NCBI GenBank assembly: GCA_030426085.1
Contig: JAUHYW010000005.1
Span: 62,001 to 126,000 of the forward strand
DNA from: a bacterium
GTDB lineage: Bacteria > Myxococcota_A > Bradymonadia > UBA7976 > UBA1532
Direction of reading: 5' to 3'
DNA: 64,000 bases
Of the stretch, positions 28,528 to 41,439 are shown one piece after another. The position numbers were made by a program, and so were the translations under genes. Every line of letters starts with the position of its first letter. The stretch's first letter is position 1. The notes under the pieces were generated by a model. It was not told the origin of the DNA, searched no databases, and was given only the letters and a program-made list of their open reading frames with translations.

Positions 28528-29117
28528 CAGATGGGATCCTCCCCGTCGAGCGGCTTGTCGTCCGCTTCTTCCTCGTCGAGCAGCCAGATGACCGTCGCCC
28601 CCTCGTCTTCGGCGGGCTGGCTGATGAGCACGGTCTTGTTGCCTTCGTTGCTGACCGCGTCCACCACCACCGCGCCGGCCACTTCGGTGACCCCCTCGCC
28701 CCCGTCGTCCCGGGCCGGCGACGCGACCCAGAACGCGACCGCTGCCGCAGCGGCGGCGCCGATCAGGGCTGGGGTCCAGTTGCGGGCCCACCAGCCCTTC
28801 AGCCGGCTCCACGCGCCGTCCGACGCCTCGGGGTTCGAGGGCGTGGCCGCCTCCCGCGCCGCCACCGGCGACGCCTCGACGGCCGGCGCCTCGTCGGGCA
28901 GGCGGGCCTCGATCCGGGCGAAGAAGTCGCCGAAGTCGGCGGCGTCCACCGCGGCGGCCACGTCGGCCTGGAGGATCTCCCGAAGGTTGATCAGGTCGGC
29001 GTGCGCCGCCGACCAGCCCGGCTCGTCCGCGATGCGCCGCTCGACCGCCGCGATCTCGTCGGGGGGCAGCTCCCCGTCGACGAACCGCTCGAGCATCTCC
29101 ATGTCCTGCTCGTTCAC
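28527..29117 (-). CDS. Anti-sigma factor, membrane-spanning
   Basis: This 196-residue protein is encoded directly after an ECF sigma gene with a GTGA overlap (GTG 29115-29117). Residues 1-45 have the zinc-less anti-sigma fold, LERFVDGELPPDEIAAVERRIADEP, as in many ASD-type anti-sigma factors. An Ala-rich transmembrane helix (TPALIGAAAAAAVAFWVAS) lies near 118-137. A periplasmic tail of about 60 acidic residues follows (VVDAVSNEGNKTVLIS, then EDEGATVIWLLDEEEAD). It should hold the sigma factor inactive until an envelope cue leads to its release. The classic HxxxCxxC zinc motif is absent. Confidence 0.85.
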   Translation of the reverse strand: MNEQDMEMLERFVDGELPPDEIAAVERRIADEPGWSAAHADLINLREILQADVAAAVDAADFGDFFARIEARLPDEAPAVEASPVAAREAATPSNPEASDGAWSRLKGWWARNWTPALIGAAAAAAVAFWVASPARDDGGEGVTEVAGAVVVDAVSNEGNKTVLISQPAEDEGATVIWLLDEEEADDKPLDGEDPI

Positions 29118-29794
29118 GACCGCTTCCTCCGCACGCCGGCCCCCGCTCGATCGGCGCGGGGGTCACCGGCCTCCTCGAGATAGGGCTTGAGGGCTTTCTG
29201 AAGGTTCTTCCGCGCGTGGTGGAGTCGGCTCATGACCGTGCCGAGGTGGCAGTCCATGGTCTCGGCGATCTCCTCGTAGCTCATGCCTTCGATCTCGCGC
29301 AGAACGATGATGGTGCGGTGATTGTCGCTCAGCGTCTCGAGCGCGGCGTGCAGCACCTCGCCGAGCTCTTCCTGGCGGAACTTCTCGCCGGGGTGCATCG
29401 GCCGGGTATTGCCCTGAAGCGGGTGGACCCCGGTCGATTCGTCCCGCCGGCGGTACGAGTCGTCGTACTCGACGGACCTCATCTTCTTCCGCCTCCGGCA
29501 CTGGTCGATGCACACGTTCACGACTATCCGGTAGAACCACGTGTAGAATGAGCTGTTGCCCCGGAAACCGCCGATGTTCCGAAAGACCTTGACGAAGGCA
29601 TCCTGCGCGGCGTCCATGGCGTCGTCGGGGTTCTTGAGAATCCCGTAGGCGATGCCGAAGGCGCGTCGCTGATACTTCGAGACCAGTATCGAAAACGCTT
29701 GGCGATCCCCGCTTTTGCAGCGGGCAATGAGCTCATCTTCCGTCGGTTTCAACGCATCCTCGGCCACCGACGACGCCCCTGTATCTTCATTCAC
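29114..29794 (-). CDS. ECF-type RNA polymerase sigma factor (RpoE-like)
   Basis: This 226-residue sigma factor has region 2 at about residues 30-100 (FSILVSKYQRRAFGIAYGILKN, DAMDAAQDAFVKVFRNI and FYTWFYRIVVNVCIDQCRRRKK) and region 4 at 150-205 (ETLSDNHRTIIVLREIEGMSYEEIAETMDCHLGTVMSRLHHARKNL in pieces). Such factors direct RNA polymerase to stress-response promoters. The start is GTG 29792-29794, with no clear ribosome site. The N-terminal 20 residues are acidic. It begins a three-gene operon with its anti-sigma factor and an exported protein. A 167-bp gap separates it from the divergent DUF4175 gene, which could be a target. Confidence 0.93.
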   Translation of the reverse strand: MNEDTGASSVAEDALKPTEDELIARCKSGDRQAFSILVSKYQRRAFGIAYGILKNPDDAMDAAQDAFVKVFRNIGGFRGNSSFYTWFYRIVVNVCIDQCRRRKKMRSVEYDDSYRRRDESTGVHPLQGNTRPMHPGEKFRQEELGEVLHAALETLSDNHRTIIVLREIEGMSYEEIAETMDCHLGTVMSRLHHARKNLQKALKPYLEEAGDPRADRAGAGVRRKRS

Positions 29795-29961
29795 GCGGAG
29801 CGCATCTTATGGGAAAAAACACCGAGACGCGATGCCGAGTGCACCCGCAGCGGTGTCACCCGCCCGCCGAGCGCCCGCGGGGCGAGGGTCGATGACCGCC
29901 CGCCGCGCCGCATCCGAGGCCCGAGGAAGGATATGGCCGACAGCCTTGTTGTGAGACGCCG

Positions 29962-32900
29962 ATGACGGCTCGTCCTCCACAATTCGACCGCATCGGCGAC
30001 GTGCTCCGCCGCACCCGGCGGCGCCTGTGGCTGCGCGCCGGCCTCGGCGCCCTGGGGTGGCTCGGGGCCACGGTCGGCGGGGTGCTGCTGCTCGCGATCG
30101 GGGCCATGGGCCTCGGCGCGGACGGTGCGGCGGCGCGGTGGGTGACCTTCGCGGCGCTCGGCGCCTCGGCGCTCGCCGTGCTCGTCAGGGCCGTGATCGC
30201 GCCCGCCCGGCGGGCGGCGTCCGACGAGGCGGTGGCCGATCACATCGAGTCGCAGGTCGACGCGCTGGGGGACGGCGTCACGGCGAGCGTGCAGTTCGCC
30301 CGGGAGTGGCCCGCGCCCGGGCGGGGCGACCCCTCGATGGCCGCGGCCTTCGCCGAGAAGATCGCCGCCCGGCTCGACCGGCTCGACCCCCGGCAGGTCA
30401 CCCCGATGGCGGCCGCGGCGCGGGGCTGGATCGCGGTGGCCCTGGTCGGGGCCGGCTGGGGCCTGCTGGGGCTCGTGGCCCCCGACGTGCTTCAGCGCGG
30501 GGCGAGCGCTCTGGCGGCGCAGTCGGTCACCGGCGGCGCCCGGGAGGTCGGCCCGCTGGTCGGCGACCTGACGCTGACGCTGCACTACCCGGCCTACACC
30601 GGGCGCTCACCGCGCCAGATCCCGAACTCCACCGGCGACGTCGAGGCCCCCAAGGGCACCCGGGTGGAGCTGCGGGCGACGACGCTGGCCCCGGCCGACG
30701 AGGCGCGTATGCAGTTCGGCGACGCGGAGCTGCCGCTGAAGCTGATCGAAGGGCGCGACATCACCGGCGAGTTCGTCGTCGAGGGCCCGGCCGTGTGGCG
30801 GGTCGCGCTGACGACCGGGGACGGCGAGCGGCTGATCGAGTCGATCGAGCGGCACGTCCGCCTCGAGGTCGATCAGGCGCCGACGGTGACCCTCAAGCTG
30901 CCCGCCGAGGACCTGGAGCTCGACGACCTGCGCACGGTGCCGGTCGTATTCGAGGCCCGCGACGACTTCGGCTTGAGCAAAGCGGCGGTGGTCGTCGCGC
31001 TCGCCGCCGAGAGCGAGCACCCCGAGCGCATCGAGCAGCCCGGCGCGCGCGGGCGGCGCATGGACGGGCGGGACGAGGTCGACCTCTCCATCGTGCAGGC
31101 CCGGCCCGGCGACCGGCTGATGCTCTTCGTCGAGGCCTACGACAACAACGACGTCGACGGCCCCCAGCGGGGGGTGAGCGCCACCCGCTTCATCACCGTG
31201 CACTCGCCCCAGGCCGAGCACCTGGCGCTGACCGAGAAGCTGCGCGAGACGATCGAGGTGCTGCTCGACGCCCTGGCCGACCGCCTGGAGCTGGACTGGC
31301 AGGCGACCGACCGCCCGCTGCCGGCCCGCATCGCCGACCTCATGCTGGGCACCCGGGAGGCCGCCGGGGCGCTGGGCGCGGTGGTCGAGGCGATGGCCGA
31401 CGATCCGCTCACCCCCGACGAGGTCCGGCTGGCGCTGGCCGGGGCGCTGGGCACGCTGGAGCAGGCGATGGCCGGGGAGAAGGCCGCCGTCGAGCCCCGC
31501 ACGGCGGCGCTGGAGGCCCGTCAGGGCGACGCGATCCGCGCCGCGAGCCGGGCCAACGAGGCGGTGGTCGACGCGCTGGAGCCGGCGATCATCCTGGTCG
31601 AAGCGATGGGCGCCCGGCTGGCCCTCGAGGACATGGCCGCGCTCGCCGATGAGCTCAAGGCGGCCCAGCACCGGCTGCGGGAGCTGGTCGAGCAGTACCG
31701 TCAGAACCCGGACGACGAGGCGCTCAAGGCCCGCATCATGCGCGACATCCGCCGGCTGCGTGATCGCATGGCCGAGATGCAGGCCCGCATGGCGCAGCTC
31801 CGCCAGAAGCTGCCCGAAGAGTTCCTCAACCTGGACGGCATCAAGCAGGACGACGTCGCCAAGGGGCTCGACGAGACCCGCAACCAGCTCTCCGACCTGG
31901 AGAAGATGCTCGACGAGGGCCGCATCGACGAGGCCCTGGCCGCGCTCGACGAGATGGACAAGGCGCTCGACGAGCTGAGCGCCTCGCTCGACCAGGACAT
32001 GCAGGACCTGCACGAAGAGACGAACCCCGAGATGCAGCGGGCGATCAGCGAGCTGATGGACCAGACCCGCGACCTGATGAAACGCCAGGAGGACGTCGGC
32101 GAGAAGACCCAGGCGCTGGCCGACGCCGAGGCCGAGGCCCGGCGGCGGGCGCTCGAGGAGGACCTCGCCGGGCGCCTCGACGACATCGAGAAAGAGGCCG
32201 CGGCCCTGCGGCGCACGGTCGAGGACATCGCCCGCGAGCGGCTGCCGGCCATCGGCGAGGAGGATCTCGATCACCTGCGACAGCGGGTCGACGAGCTGAA
32301 CCGCGCGCTCGACGGCAAGCAGCTCATGGAGGCCCTCGAGATGGCCGAGCGGGCGATGGACCACCTCGACAACCTCGATCGCTTCGCCCGCTTCGAGCCG
32401 GACGCCGAGCGGCTGCCGCGTCTGGTGCAGCAGGGCCAGCGGCAGGATGGGCAGGTGATGCGCTCGCTCGCCGAGCTGATCGACGAGGCCCGCCAGCGCA
32501 CCGAGCGCTCGGTCTCACCCCGACAGGCCCAGGAACTGCGCCGGGAGCAGCAGGCGCTCTCGGAGGCCGCCGAGCGGCTGAGGCGGCGCGTGGCCGAGCA
32601 GGGGCAGAAGATGCCCGGCATGAGCGAGGCCCCCCAGCAGCAGGCCCGGGAGGCGGGCAACGCCATGCGGGACGCCGCCGAGCAGCTCCGCCGTCAGCGC
32701 CCGGCCCAGGCCCGCCCCGGGCAGCAGCAGGCCCAGAGCCAGCTCCAGTCGCTCATGGAGGGGCTGCGTCAGTCGGCCCAGCCACAGCGGGCCCAGCGCT
32801 CGCAGGGGCAGCGCCAGGGCCGACGGATGGCGGACGAGCGGGTCGTCATCCCCGGCGCCGAGGGCTATCGACCCCCGGCGGAGTTCCGCGAGGAGCTGCT

Positions 32901-32972
32901 CGACGCCATGAAGCAGCGCCCCGGCGAGCAGTGGCAGGAACAGGTCAAGCGCTACTACGAGTCGCTCATCCG

Positions 32973-32976
<4 letters not shown>
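29962..32976 (+). CDS. DUF4175-like membrane protein with long coiled coil
   Basis: This 1004-residue protein begins with two membrane helices (about 24-75) and another near 155-180 (GWIAVALVGAGWGLLGLVA). A periplasmic beta-domain region follows to about 400 (GDLTLTLHYPAYTG, VTLKLPAEDLELDD). Then a long charged coiled coil, about 420-800, contains repeated Glu-Met-Asp-Leu heptads. The Gln/Arg-rich tail ends with YRPPAEFREELLDAMKQRPG and YYESLIR. That layout and tail match DUF4175 proteins of proteobacteria. It overlaps the peptidase gene by 4 bp. The operon continues with MoxR and VWA proteins, pointing to an envelope assembly or quality-control role (inference). Confidence 0.82.
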
Positions 32977-35568
<2,592 letters not shown>

Positions 35569-35572
<4 letters not shown>

Positions 35573-36465
35573 GCGACCGAGACGAATCGGCGGTCGTCGA
35601 CCGGGCCCTGCTCGCCCGCCTCTCGGGGCTGACGCTGCGCGCGGGGCAGGTGGTCGAGGGCATCCTGACCGGCATGCACAAGAGCCCGCACCACGGCTCG
35701 AGCGTGGAGTTCGCCCAGCACCGGGAGTACAGCCCGGGGGACGAGATCCGGCACATCGACTGGAAGGCGTTCGCCAAGAGCGACCGGTACTACGTCAAGC
35801 AGTTCGAGGACGAGACCAACCTGCGCTGCTACCTGATGCTCGACACCTCGGGCTCGATGGATTACGGCGGCGGCGGGCGGCCCTCGAAGATGCTCTACGC
35901 GGCCCGGCTGGCGACCGCGCTGGCCTGGCTGCTGCTGCGCCAGGGCGACGCGGTGGGCCTGCTGACGTTTGGTGAGCGGCTGGGCACCTACCTGCCGCCC
36001 CGGGCCCGCCCGGACCACTTCTGGCGGCTGGTCGAGGCGCTGGAGAAAGCGCCGGTCTCGGGGCGCACCAACGTCGTCGGGGCTCTGGAGCGCATCGCCG
36101 AGGTCGCCGGGCGGCGCAGCCTCGTGATCCTGCTGTCGGATTGCATGGACTTCGACCACCGCCTCGCCGGCATCGCCCGCCAACTCCGCCGCCGGCGGCA
36201 TCGGGTCGCGGTGCTGCACGTCCTCGACCCCGACGAGCTCGACTTCCCGTTCAAGGAGCTGACCGAGTTCGAGGAGCTCGAGACCGCCGAGCGCGAGCTG
36301 GCCGATCCCCGGGGCATGCGCGACGCCTACCTCGCCGAGATCCGGGCGTGGTGCGAGGGCCTGCGCCGGGACCTGCTCGACGGCGACGTGACCTACCGGC
36401 TCGTCGACACCGCGGTCCCGATCGAGCGCTGCCTCTACGACATCGTGGCCGGGGCCGCCCGATGA
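35569..36465 (+). CDS. DUF58 protein with an intact VWA metal site
   Basis: This 298-residue protein has the DUF58 hallmark YSPGDEIRHIDWKAFAKSD at residues 54-72. It is followed by a von Willebrand A-like fold with the MIDAS start LDTSGSMDYG (Asp92, Ser94, Ser96) and a later conserved strand, SLVILLSDCMDFD. No membrane segment is seen, so it is probably cytoplasmic-face. GTG/ATG overlap with MoxR is ATGA-like at 35569-35572. It is expected to be a MoxR partner. Confidence 0.9.
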
Positions 36466-38594
36466 GCTTCCTCTCCCCGGCGCTGCTGTTCGGGCTGCTC
36501 GCCGCCGCCATCCCGCCCCTGATCCACCTGATCCTGCGGCGGCGGGCGGTGGTGGTGCGGTTCCCCGCGCTGGAGTTCATCCGCCGCTCGAACCGCAAGA
36601 CGGCCCGCCGCTTCCGGGTGAAGCAGATCCTGCTGATGGCGGTGCGCAGCGTGCTGCTGGGGCTGCTGGCGTTCGCGCTGGCCCGGCCGCTCTTGACCCA
36701 CGACGACGCGCCGGTGGCGATGAGCGGCGAGCCGGACGGGGCGACAGTGGTCGTGGTCGACGCCGGCTACCCCATGCGCTGGCGGCTGGACGGCGAGGCG
36801 CTGCTCGACCGGGCCCGGTTCCAGGCCGAGACGCTGCTGGCCGACGGGAGCGGGCTGGCGGCGCTGGTGGTGGCCGGCGACCGGGTCGAGGTGCCCATCG
36901 ACGAGCTGACCGGCGATCTGGCGGCCGTCCGGCGCGAGGTGGGGCGCATCGAGCCGGGGCACCGCCCGGCCGACCTGGGCGAGGCGGTGTCCCGGGCCTA
37001 CGAGCTGCTCGCAGATCGACCGGGCCCGCGGCGGGTGGCGGTGCTGACGACCCCCGCCGGCGCGGCGAGCGACCTGCCGCAGCCCTCGGCCGCGGGCGTC
37101 GAGCTGGTGCCGGTGGCCGTCTCGGGCGGCGCGTCGGTGCCCAACCGGGCGGTGACCGGGGTCGCCCTGCGCCCGGCGCCCGAGATCGGGGCGAGCCACT
37201 GGCGCATCGACGCCCGGGTGCTCAACGCGGCCGACGCCCCGGTGAAGCGACTGCCGGTGCACCTCGAGGTCGACGGGGTGGTGACCGTGCGCGGCTTCCT
37301 GAGCCTCGGGCCGGGCGAGGAGGCGGTCAAGACGTTCTACGCGCCTATCGAGACCGACGCCGCGGTGCCGGCCCGGGTGGTGCTCGACCCCGACGCGCTC
37401 GAGGCCGACGACGCCCGCCCGTTCTGGCTGCGCCCGGCCCCCCGCATCCGGGTGCTGGCGGTCAACGGCGACCCCCGCCCGACCCCCTATCGCGACGAGT
37501 TGTTCTACCTGGAGCGGGCCCTGGCGCCCTCGGCCACGGCCGGGGCCCGGGTCCGGCTGACCATCTCGGGGGCCGACACCCTCGACCGCTTCGATCTGTC
37601 CGAGTTCGATGTGGTCGTCCTGGCCAACTTCGGCGCGCCGACCCCGCCGGTGGCTCGGGCGCTGACCGCGTTCGTCAACGGCGGCGGCGGGCTCCTGATG
37701 GCGGTCGGCGATCGGGTCGAGCCGGCCGAGGCCAACGTCGCCCTCGCCGGCCTGCTGCCCCGCACGCTGCGCACGGTCCGTCAGGCGGGGGACGCCGCGG
37801 CGAGCGCCGAGGGCGGCGATCGGCAGGCGACCCGCCCGACCGGCTTCGAGCGGGGGCACCCCATCCTGCGGGGCATCCCCGACCCGGAGGCGAGCAGCCT
37901 CGCCAGCGCCCGCATCACCCGCTACATGCTGCTCGACCCGGCCCCCGAGGCCGCCGGCGAGGTGGTGATCGGGCTCGACGACGGGGCGCCGTTCCTGCTG
38001 ACCCGCGAGGTGGGTAGCGGTCGGGTGGCGCTGCTGACGGGCACCCTCGACCGCGACTGGGGCGACCTGCCCATCCGCCCCGACTTCCTGCCGCTGCTCC
38101 AGAATACGCTGCGCTACCTGACCCGGGTCGCCGAGGTCGACACCGCGCCGGTGCTCGTCGGGCGGGCGGCGCCGGTGCCGGTCGAGGATCCGCGGGTGCG
38201 GCGGGTGAAGGTGCAGACGCCGGACGGCGACCTGCGGGTCTCGGAGCGGCCCTCGGGCGAAGACCCGTGGGTGTTCGAGGAGACCGCCCGCCCCGGCCTG
38301 TACCGGCTGAGCCCCGACCCGCCGCTGCCAGGGCTGGTGGCCCTTCCCGGCTTCGCGGTGGCGCTCGACCCGGCCGGCGCCGACCTGCGCGGGCCGCGGG
38401 TGGTGGGCGAAGAGGCGCAGGGCGCGGCCGAAGCCCGAGCGGCGGCCCTCGGCGTGGGGCGGCGCACCGAGCTGTGGCACGCCGCGCTGGGCGGGCTGTT
38501 CGTGCTGTTGCTGGCCGAGGGGGCGCTGCTGTTCCGCCGCCGCCGGGAGGCCCCCGCGCTGCGCCAGCGCCCGGAGCCGACGCCCTCCGCTTGA
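36462..38594 (+). CDS. BatA-like membrane protein with a degenerate VWA site
   Basis: This 710-residue protein begins with the BatA-type N-terminus: a membrane helix (FLSPALLFGLLAAAIPPLIHLILRRR), then VVRFPALEFIRRSNRKTARRFRVKQ in pieces and a second helix (LLMAVRSVLLGLLAFALARPLL). A VWA-like domain follows, but the metal-site position reads VVVDAGYPMRW, so the DxSxS serines are lost. A CARDB-like beta domain and a DUF4159/glutamine-amidotransferase-like domain (VVLANFGAPTP, GGGGLLMAVGDRVE) lie in the second half. The C-terminal helix is WHAALGGLFVLLLAEGALLF. It overlaps the DUF58 gene by 4 bp and ends the operon; the loss of metal ligands suggests a structural role. Confidence 0.85.
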   Translation: MSFLSPALLFGLLAAAIPPLIHLILRRRAVVVRFPALEFIRRSNRKTARRFRVKQILLMAVRSVLLGLLAFALARPLLTHDDAPVAMSGEPDGATVVVVDAGYPMRWRLDGEALLDRARFQAETLLADGSGLAALVVAGDRVEVPIDELTGDLAAVRREVGRIEPGHRPADLGEAVSRAYELLADRPGPRRVAVLTTPAGAASDLPQPSAAGVELVPVAVSGGASVPNRAVTGVALRPAPEIGASHWRIDARVLNAADAPVKRLPVHLEVDGVVTVRGFLSLGPGEEAVKTFYAPIETDAAVPARVVLDPDALEADDARPFWLRPAPRIRVLAVNGDPRPTPYRDELFYLERALAPSATAGARVRLTISGADTLDRFDLSEFDVVVLANFGAPTPPVARALTAFVNGGGGLLMAVGDRVEPAEANVALAGLLPRTLRTVRQAGDAAASAEGGDRQATRPTGFERGHPILRGIPDPEASSLASARITRYMLLDPAPEAAGEVVIGLDDGAPFLLTREVGSGRVALLTGTLDRDWGDLPIRPDFLPLLQNTLRYLTRVAEVDTAPVLVGRAAPVPVEDPRVRRVKVQTPDGDLRVSERPSGEDPWVFEETARPGLYRLSPDPPLPGLVALPGFAVALDPAGADLRGPRVVGEEAQGAAEARAAALGVGRRTELWHAALGGLFVLLLAEGALLFRRRREAPALRQRPEPTPSA

Positions 38595-38595
38595 C

Positions 38596-39471
38596 TCAGC
38601 GCCCGGTGAAGACCGCCGCGCGCTTCTGCACGAACGCCTCGAGCCCCTCCCGGGCGTCGTCGCTGGCGAAGAGCTTCGCCTGGAGCTCACGCTCGAGGGC
38701 CAGGCCGTACTCCAGCGGCAGCTCGCCGCCGCTCTGGACCGCCCGCTTGATGTGCCCCACCGCCAGCCCCGCCCGGCCGGGCGCGCAGTAGCCGGCGGCC
38801 TTCTCGACCACCGCGTCGACGAAGGCGTCCCGCTCGAGCGCGGGCACCGTGCGCCGCCTGCCCCGCTTCTCGACCTCGGCCGTCTCCCCGATCGCGTCGG
38901 TGATCAGCCCGTGGCCCAGCGCGGCCTCGGTGTCGTAGGTCTCGCCCCCGATCATCATCGCCATCGCCTTCGCCCCGCCCACCAGCCGGGTGAGGCGCTG
39001 GGTGCCGCCGGTCCCGGGCAGCACGCCCAGGTTGACCTCGGGCAGCCCGATGCGGCCCCCGGCCCGGCGGGCGATGCGCAGGTCGCAGGCCAGCGCGATC
39101 TCGAAGCCGCCGCCCACGCAGTGCCCGTTGATCGCGGCGACGACCAGCTTGGGGGTCTGCTCGAGGCGGCTGAGGGTCTCGTTGGCGTGCAGGCAGAAGT
39201 AGTACTTGCTGGTGGCGTCGGCCCGCTCGAGCATCTTGATGTTGGCCCCGGCGCAGAAGTGCTCGCCGGCGCCGGTGATCACGATGGCCTGCACCTCGGG
39301 GTCGAAGCGGGCGGCGAGGATGTGCCCGTCCAGCTCGCGGAACATGCGGAACGTGTAGCCGTTGAGCCCCTCGTCGCTCAGCGTCAGCAGGGCCACCGGC
39401 CCCCGCTTCTCGTAGACCACCCGCGTCCGGTCGGGATCACCGAACCGATCGGCCCGGATCGACTCGCTCAT
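38596..39471 (-). CDS. Enoyl-CoA hydratase/isomerase family protein
   Basis: This 291-residue crotonase-fold protein hydrates enoyl-CoA or performs a related isomerase reaction. It shows the CoA/oxyanion-hole segments HFCAGANIKML near 75 and NGHCVGGGFEIALACDLRIA near 115. Catalytic Glu is in LPEVNLGVLPGTGGTQRL near 143-160. ATG 39469-39471 has AAGGAGG five bases upstream, which decides it over ATG 39477. It is divergent from the 3-hydroxyacyl-CoA dehydrogenase gene (80 bp between), a natural fatty-acid beta-oxidation pair. Confidence 0.92.
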   Translation of the reverse strand: MSESIRADRFGDPDRTRVVYEKRGPVALLTLSDEGLNGYTFRMFRELDGHILAARFDPEVQAIVITGAGEHFCAGANIKMLERADATSKYYFCLHANETLSRLEQTPKLVVAAINGHCVGGGFEIALACDLRIARRAGGRIGLPEVNLGVLPGTGGTQRLTRLVGGAKAMAMMIGGETYDTEAALGHGLITDAIGETAEVEKRGRRRTVPALERDAFVDAVVEKAAGYCAPGRAGLAVGHIKRAVQSGGELPLEYGLALERELQAKLFASDDAREGLEAFVQKRAAVFTGR

Positions 39472-39551
39472 GGGCACCTCCTTGCCGTCACCCGGGCCGC
39501 GTCATATCATCCGTCGGCCGCGCGGGACAGCGCCCACGCCGGGAGGTTTGC

Positions 39552-40406
39552 ATGCAGGTCGAGCGGATCGCGGTCATCGGGACCGGCACCATGGGCAACG
39601 GCATCGCCGGGCAGGCGGCGCTGAGCGGGTTCGACGTCGTCATGTTCGACGTCGACCCGGCCCGGGTCGGGGCCGCCATGGACCAGATCGAGCGCACCTG
39701 GAAGAAGGGCGTCGACCGGGGCAAGGTGCCCGCCGAGAAGGTCGAAGCCGGGCGCGTCCGGCTGAAGACGGCCACCGAGTTGGACGCCGCGGTCGCCGAG
39801 GCCGACCTGATCATCGAGGCCGTGCCCGAGCGGATGGACCTCAAGAAGACCCTCTTCGCCGCCTTCGAAGCGCAGTCGGGTCCGCAGACGCTGCTCGCGT
39901 CGAACACCAGCAGCCTGTCGCTCACCGAGATCGCCGCGGCCACCGGCTGCCCCGAGCGGGTGCTGGGCATGCACTTCTTCAACCCGGTCGCCGTCATGCC
40001 GCTCGTCGAGCTGGTGCGGGGGCACCACACCGCGCCCGAGACGCTCGCCGCCGGGCAGGCCGTCGCCGAAGCGATGGGCAAGCAGTGCATCGAGGTGAAC
40101 GACGCCCCCGGCTTCGCCACCAGCCGGCTGGGCATCGCGCTGGGCAACGAGGCCATGCGCATGTTCGAGGAGGGCGTCGCCTCGGCCGAGGACATCGACA
40201 AGGCGATGAAGCTCGGCTATCGCCACCCCATCGGCCCCCTGGCGCTGACCGATCTGGTGGGCCTCGACGTGCGGCTGGCGATCAGCGAGCACCTCTATCG
40301 GGAGATCGGGAGCGACACCTTCCGCCCCCCGCGCATCCTTCGCCAGATGGTGCGCGCGGGGAAGCTCGGCCGGAAGGTCGGCCAGGGCTTCTACCGCTAC
40401 GATTGA
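39552..40406 (+). CDS. 3-hydroxyacyl-CoA (3-hydroxybutyryl-CoA) dehydrogenase
   Basis: This 284-residue enzyme oxidises 3-hydroxyacyl-CoA with NAD(P)+. The Rossmann loop is VIGTGTMGNGIA near residues 8-19. The catalytic His/Glu-containing region is GMHFFNPVAVMPLVELV near 140-156, and the C-terminal segment is NDAPGFATSRLGIALGNEA near 180. The end GLGRKVGQGFYRY-like (LGRKVGQGFYRYD) is typical. The length matches single-domain HBDH. A GGGAGG site precedes ATG 39552. It pairs with the divergent enoyl-CoA hydratase. Confidence 0.94.
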   Translation: MQVERIAVIGTGTMGNGIAGQAALSGFDVVMFDVDPARVGAAMDQIERTWKKGVDRGKVPAEKVEAGRVRLKTATELDAAVAEADLIIEAVPERMDLKKTLFAAFEAQSGPQTLLASNTSSLSLTEIAAATGCPERVLGMHFFNPVAVMPLVELVRGHHTAPETLAAGQAVAEAMGKQCIEVNDAPGFATSRLGIALGNEAMRMFEEGVASAEDIDKAMKLGYRHPIGPLALTDLVGLDVRLAISEHLYREIGSDTFRPPRILRQMVRAGKLGRKVGQGFYRYD

Positions 40407-40446
40407 CTCTGATTCGCCTGCGACCCCGACCCGACCGACTGCCTCG

Positions 40447-41439
40447 ATGCCCGACTCCACCCCCGTCGACCGCGCCGCGCTGTTCGACCGCCGCTTCATG
40501 CTCGTCACGGGCAAGGGCGGGGTCGGCAAGTCGACGGTGACGGCCATCCTGGGCCTGCTCTCGGCCCGCGCCGGCGCCCGCACGCTCATCTGCGAGCTCG
40601 ACGCCCACGAGCGCATCGCGCCGATGCTGGGGCACCCCCCGGTCGGGGGCGAGGTCACCGAGATCGAAGAGAACCTCTCGGTGGTCGACATCCGCCCGTC
40701 GATGGCGATGGAAGAGTACGCCCTGATGAAGCTGCGCTTCCGGGCGCTGTACCGCCTCGTCTTCGAGAACCCGCTGGTCGAGTCCCTGGTGCGCTTCGTG
40801 CCGGGGGTCAACGACCTGCTCATGCTGGGCAAGGCGTTCAACCACGAGCGGGAGACCGACGACGCCGGCCGCCCGGTGTGGGATCGGGTGATCATCGACG
40901 CCCCGGCGACCGGGCACGGGATCACGTTCTTCCGGCTGCCGAAGATCATCCGGGATGCGGTGCCCGCGGGCAACATGCACCGGGAGGCAGCCGACATGTG
41001 GGCCCTGCTCACCGACCCCCGGCGCACGGCGGTGCACCTCGTGTCGCTGCCCGAGGAGCTGCCGGTGCAGGAGACCCGCGAGCTGCACGCCCGCCTCGCC
41101 GACGACCTGGGCATCCCCCTGGGCGCGCTGGTGATCAACATGCTGCCCGAGCGGCCGTTCGAAGGCCCGCTGGCCGAGGCGTTCGACGGCGTCGACGAAC
41201 CCGGCGACCCCCGGCTGCGCCGGCTGTGGACCGCGGCCCGCATCCGCGCCGGGCGGGCGGCCAACGCCGAGCAGCACGCCCGCGCGCTGCGCGAGATGGG
41301 GCTGCCGACGATCGAGCTGCCCCAGCGCCCGGCCCGGGCCCTCGATCGGGCCGCGATCGACGCGCTGGCCGAGCGCTTCGCGACCCAGGTGAGCGACCCC
41401 GGGACGTCCGACGACCCAGCCCGGCAGGGCGGCCGATGA
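40447..41439 (+). CDS. ArsA/GET3-family ATPase, first copy
   Basis: This 330-residue P-loop ATPase has the deviant Walker A GKGGVGKST near residue 22-30 and the family block VIIDAPATGHG near 145. That places it in the ArsA/Get3 (anion-transporting ATPase) group within the SIMIBI class. It lacks the arsenic-site cysteines in a clear pattern, and no arsB or arsR gene is nearby, so an arsenite pump is unlikely. The next gene is a second, different ArsA-like ATPase overlapping by 4 bp, an arrangement seen in actinobacteria and myxobacteria whose function is unknown. Confidence 0.85.
   Translation: MPDSTPVDRAALFDRRFMLVTGKGGVGKSTVTAILGLLSARAGARTLICELDAHERIAPMLGHPPVGGEVTEIEENLSVVDIRPSMAMEEYALMKLRFRALYRLVFENPLVESLVRFVPGVNDLLMLGKAFNHERETDDAGRPVWDRVIIDAPATGHGITFFRLPKIIRDAVPAGNMHREAADMWALLTDPRRTAVHLVSLPEELPVQETRELHARLADDLGIPLGALVINMLPERPFEGPLAEAFDGVDEPGDPRLRRLWTAARIRAGRAANAEQHARALREMGLPTIELPQRPARALDRAAIDALAERFATQVSDPGTSDDPARQGGR

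Noticed and set aside
29538-29543. CACGTG in the ECF sigma gene as a parS site.
   Set aside because: The flanks do not form the palindrome.
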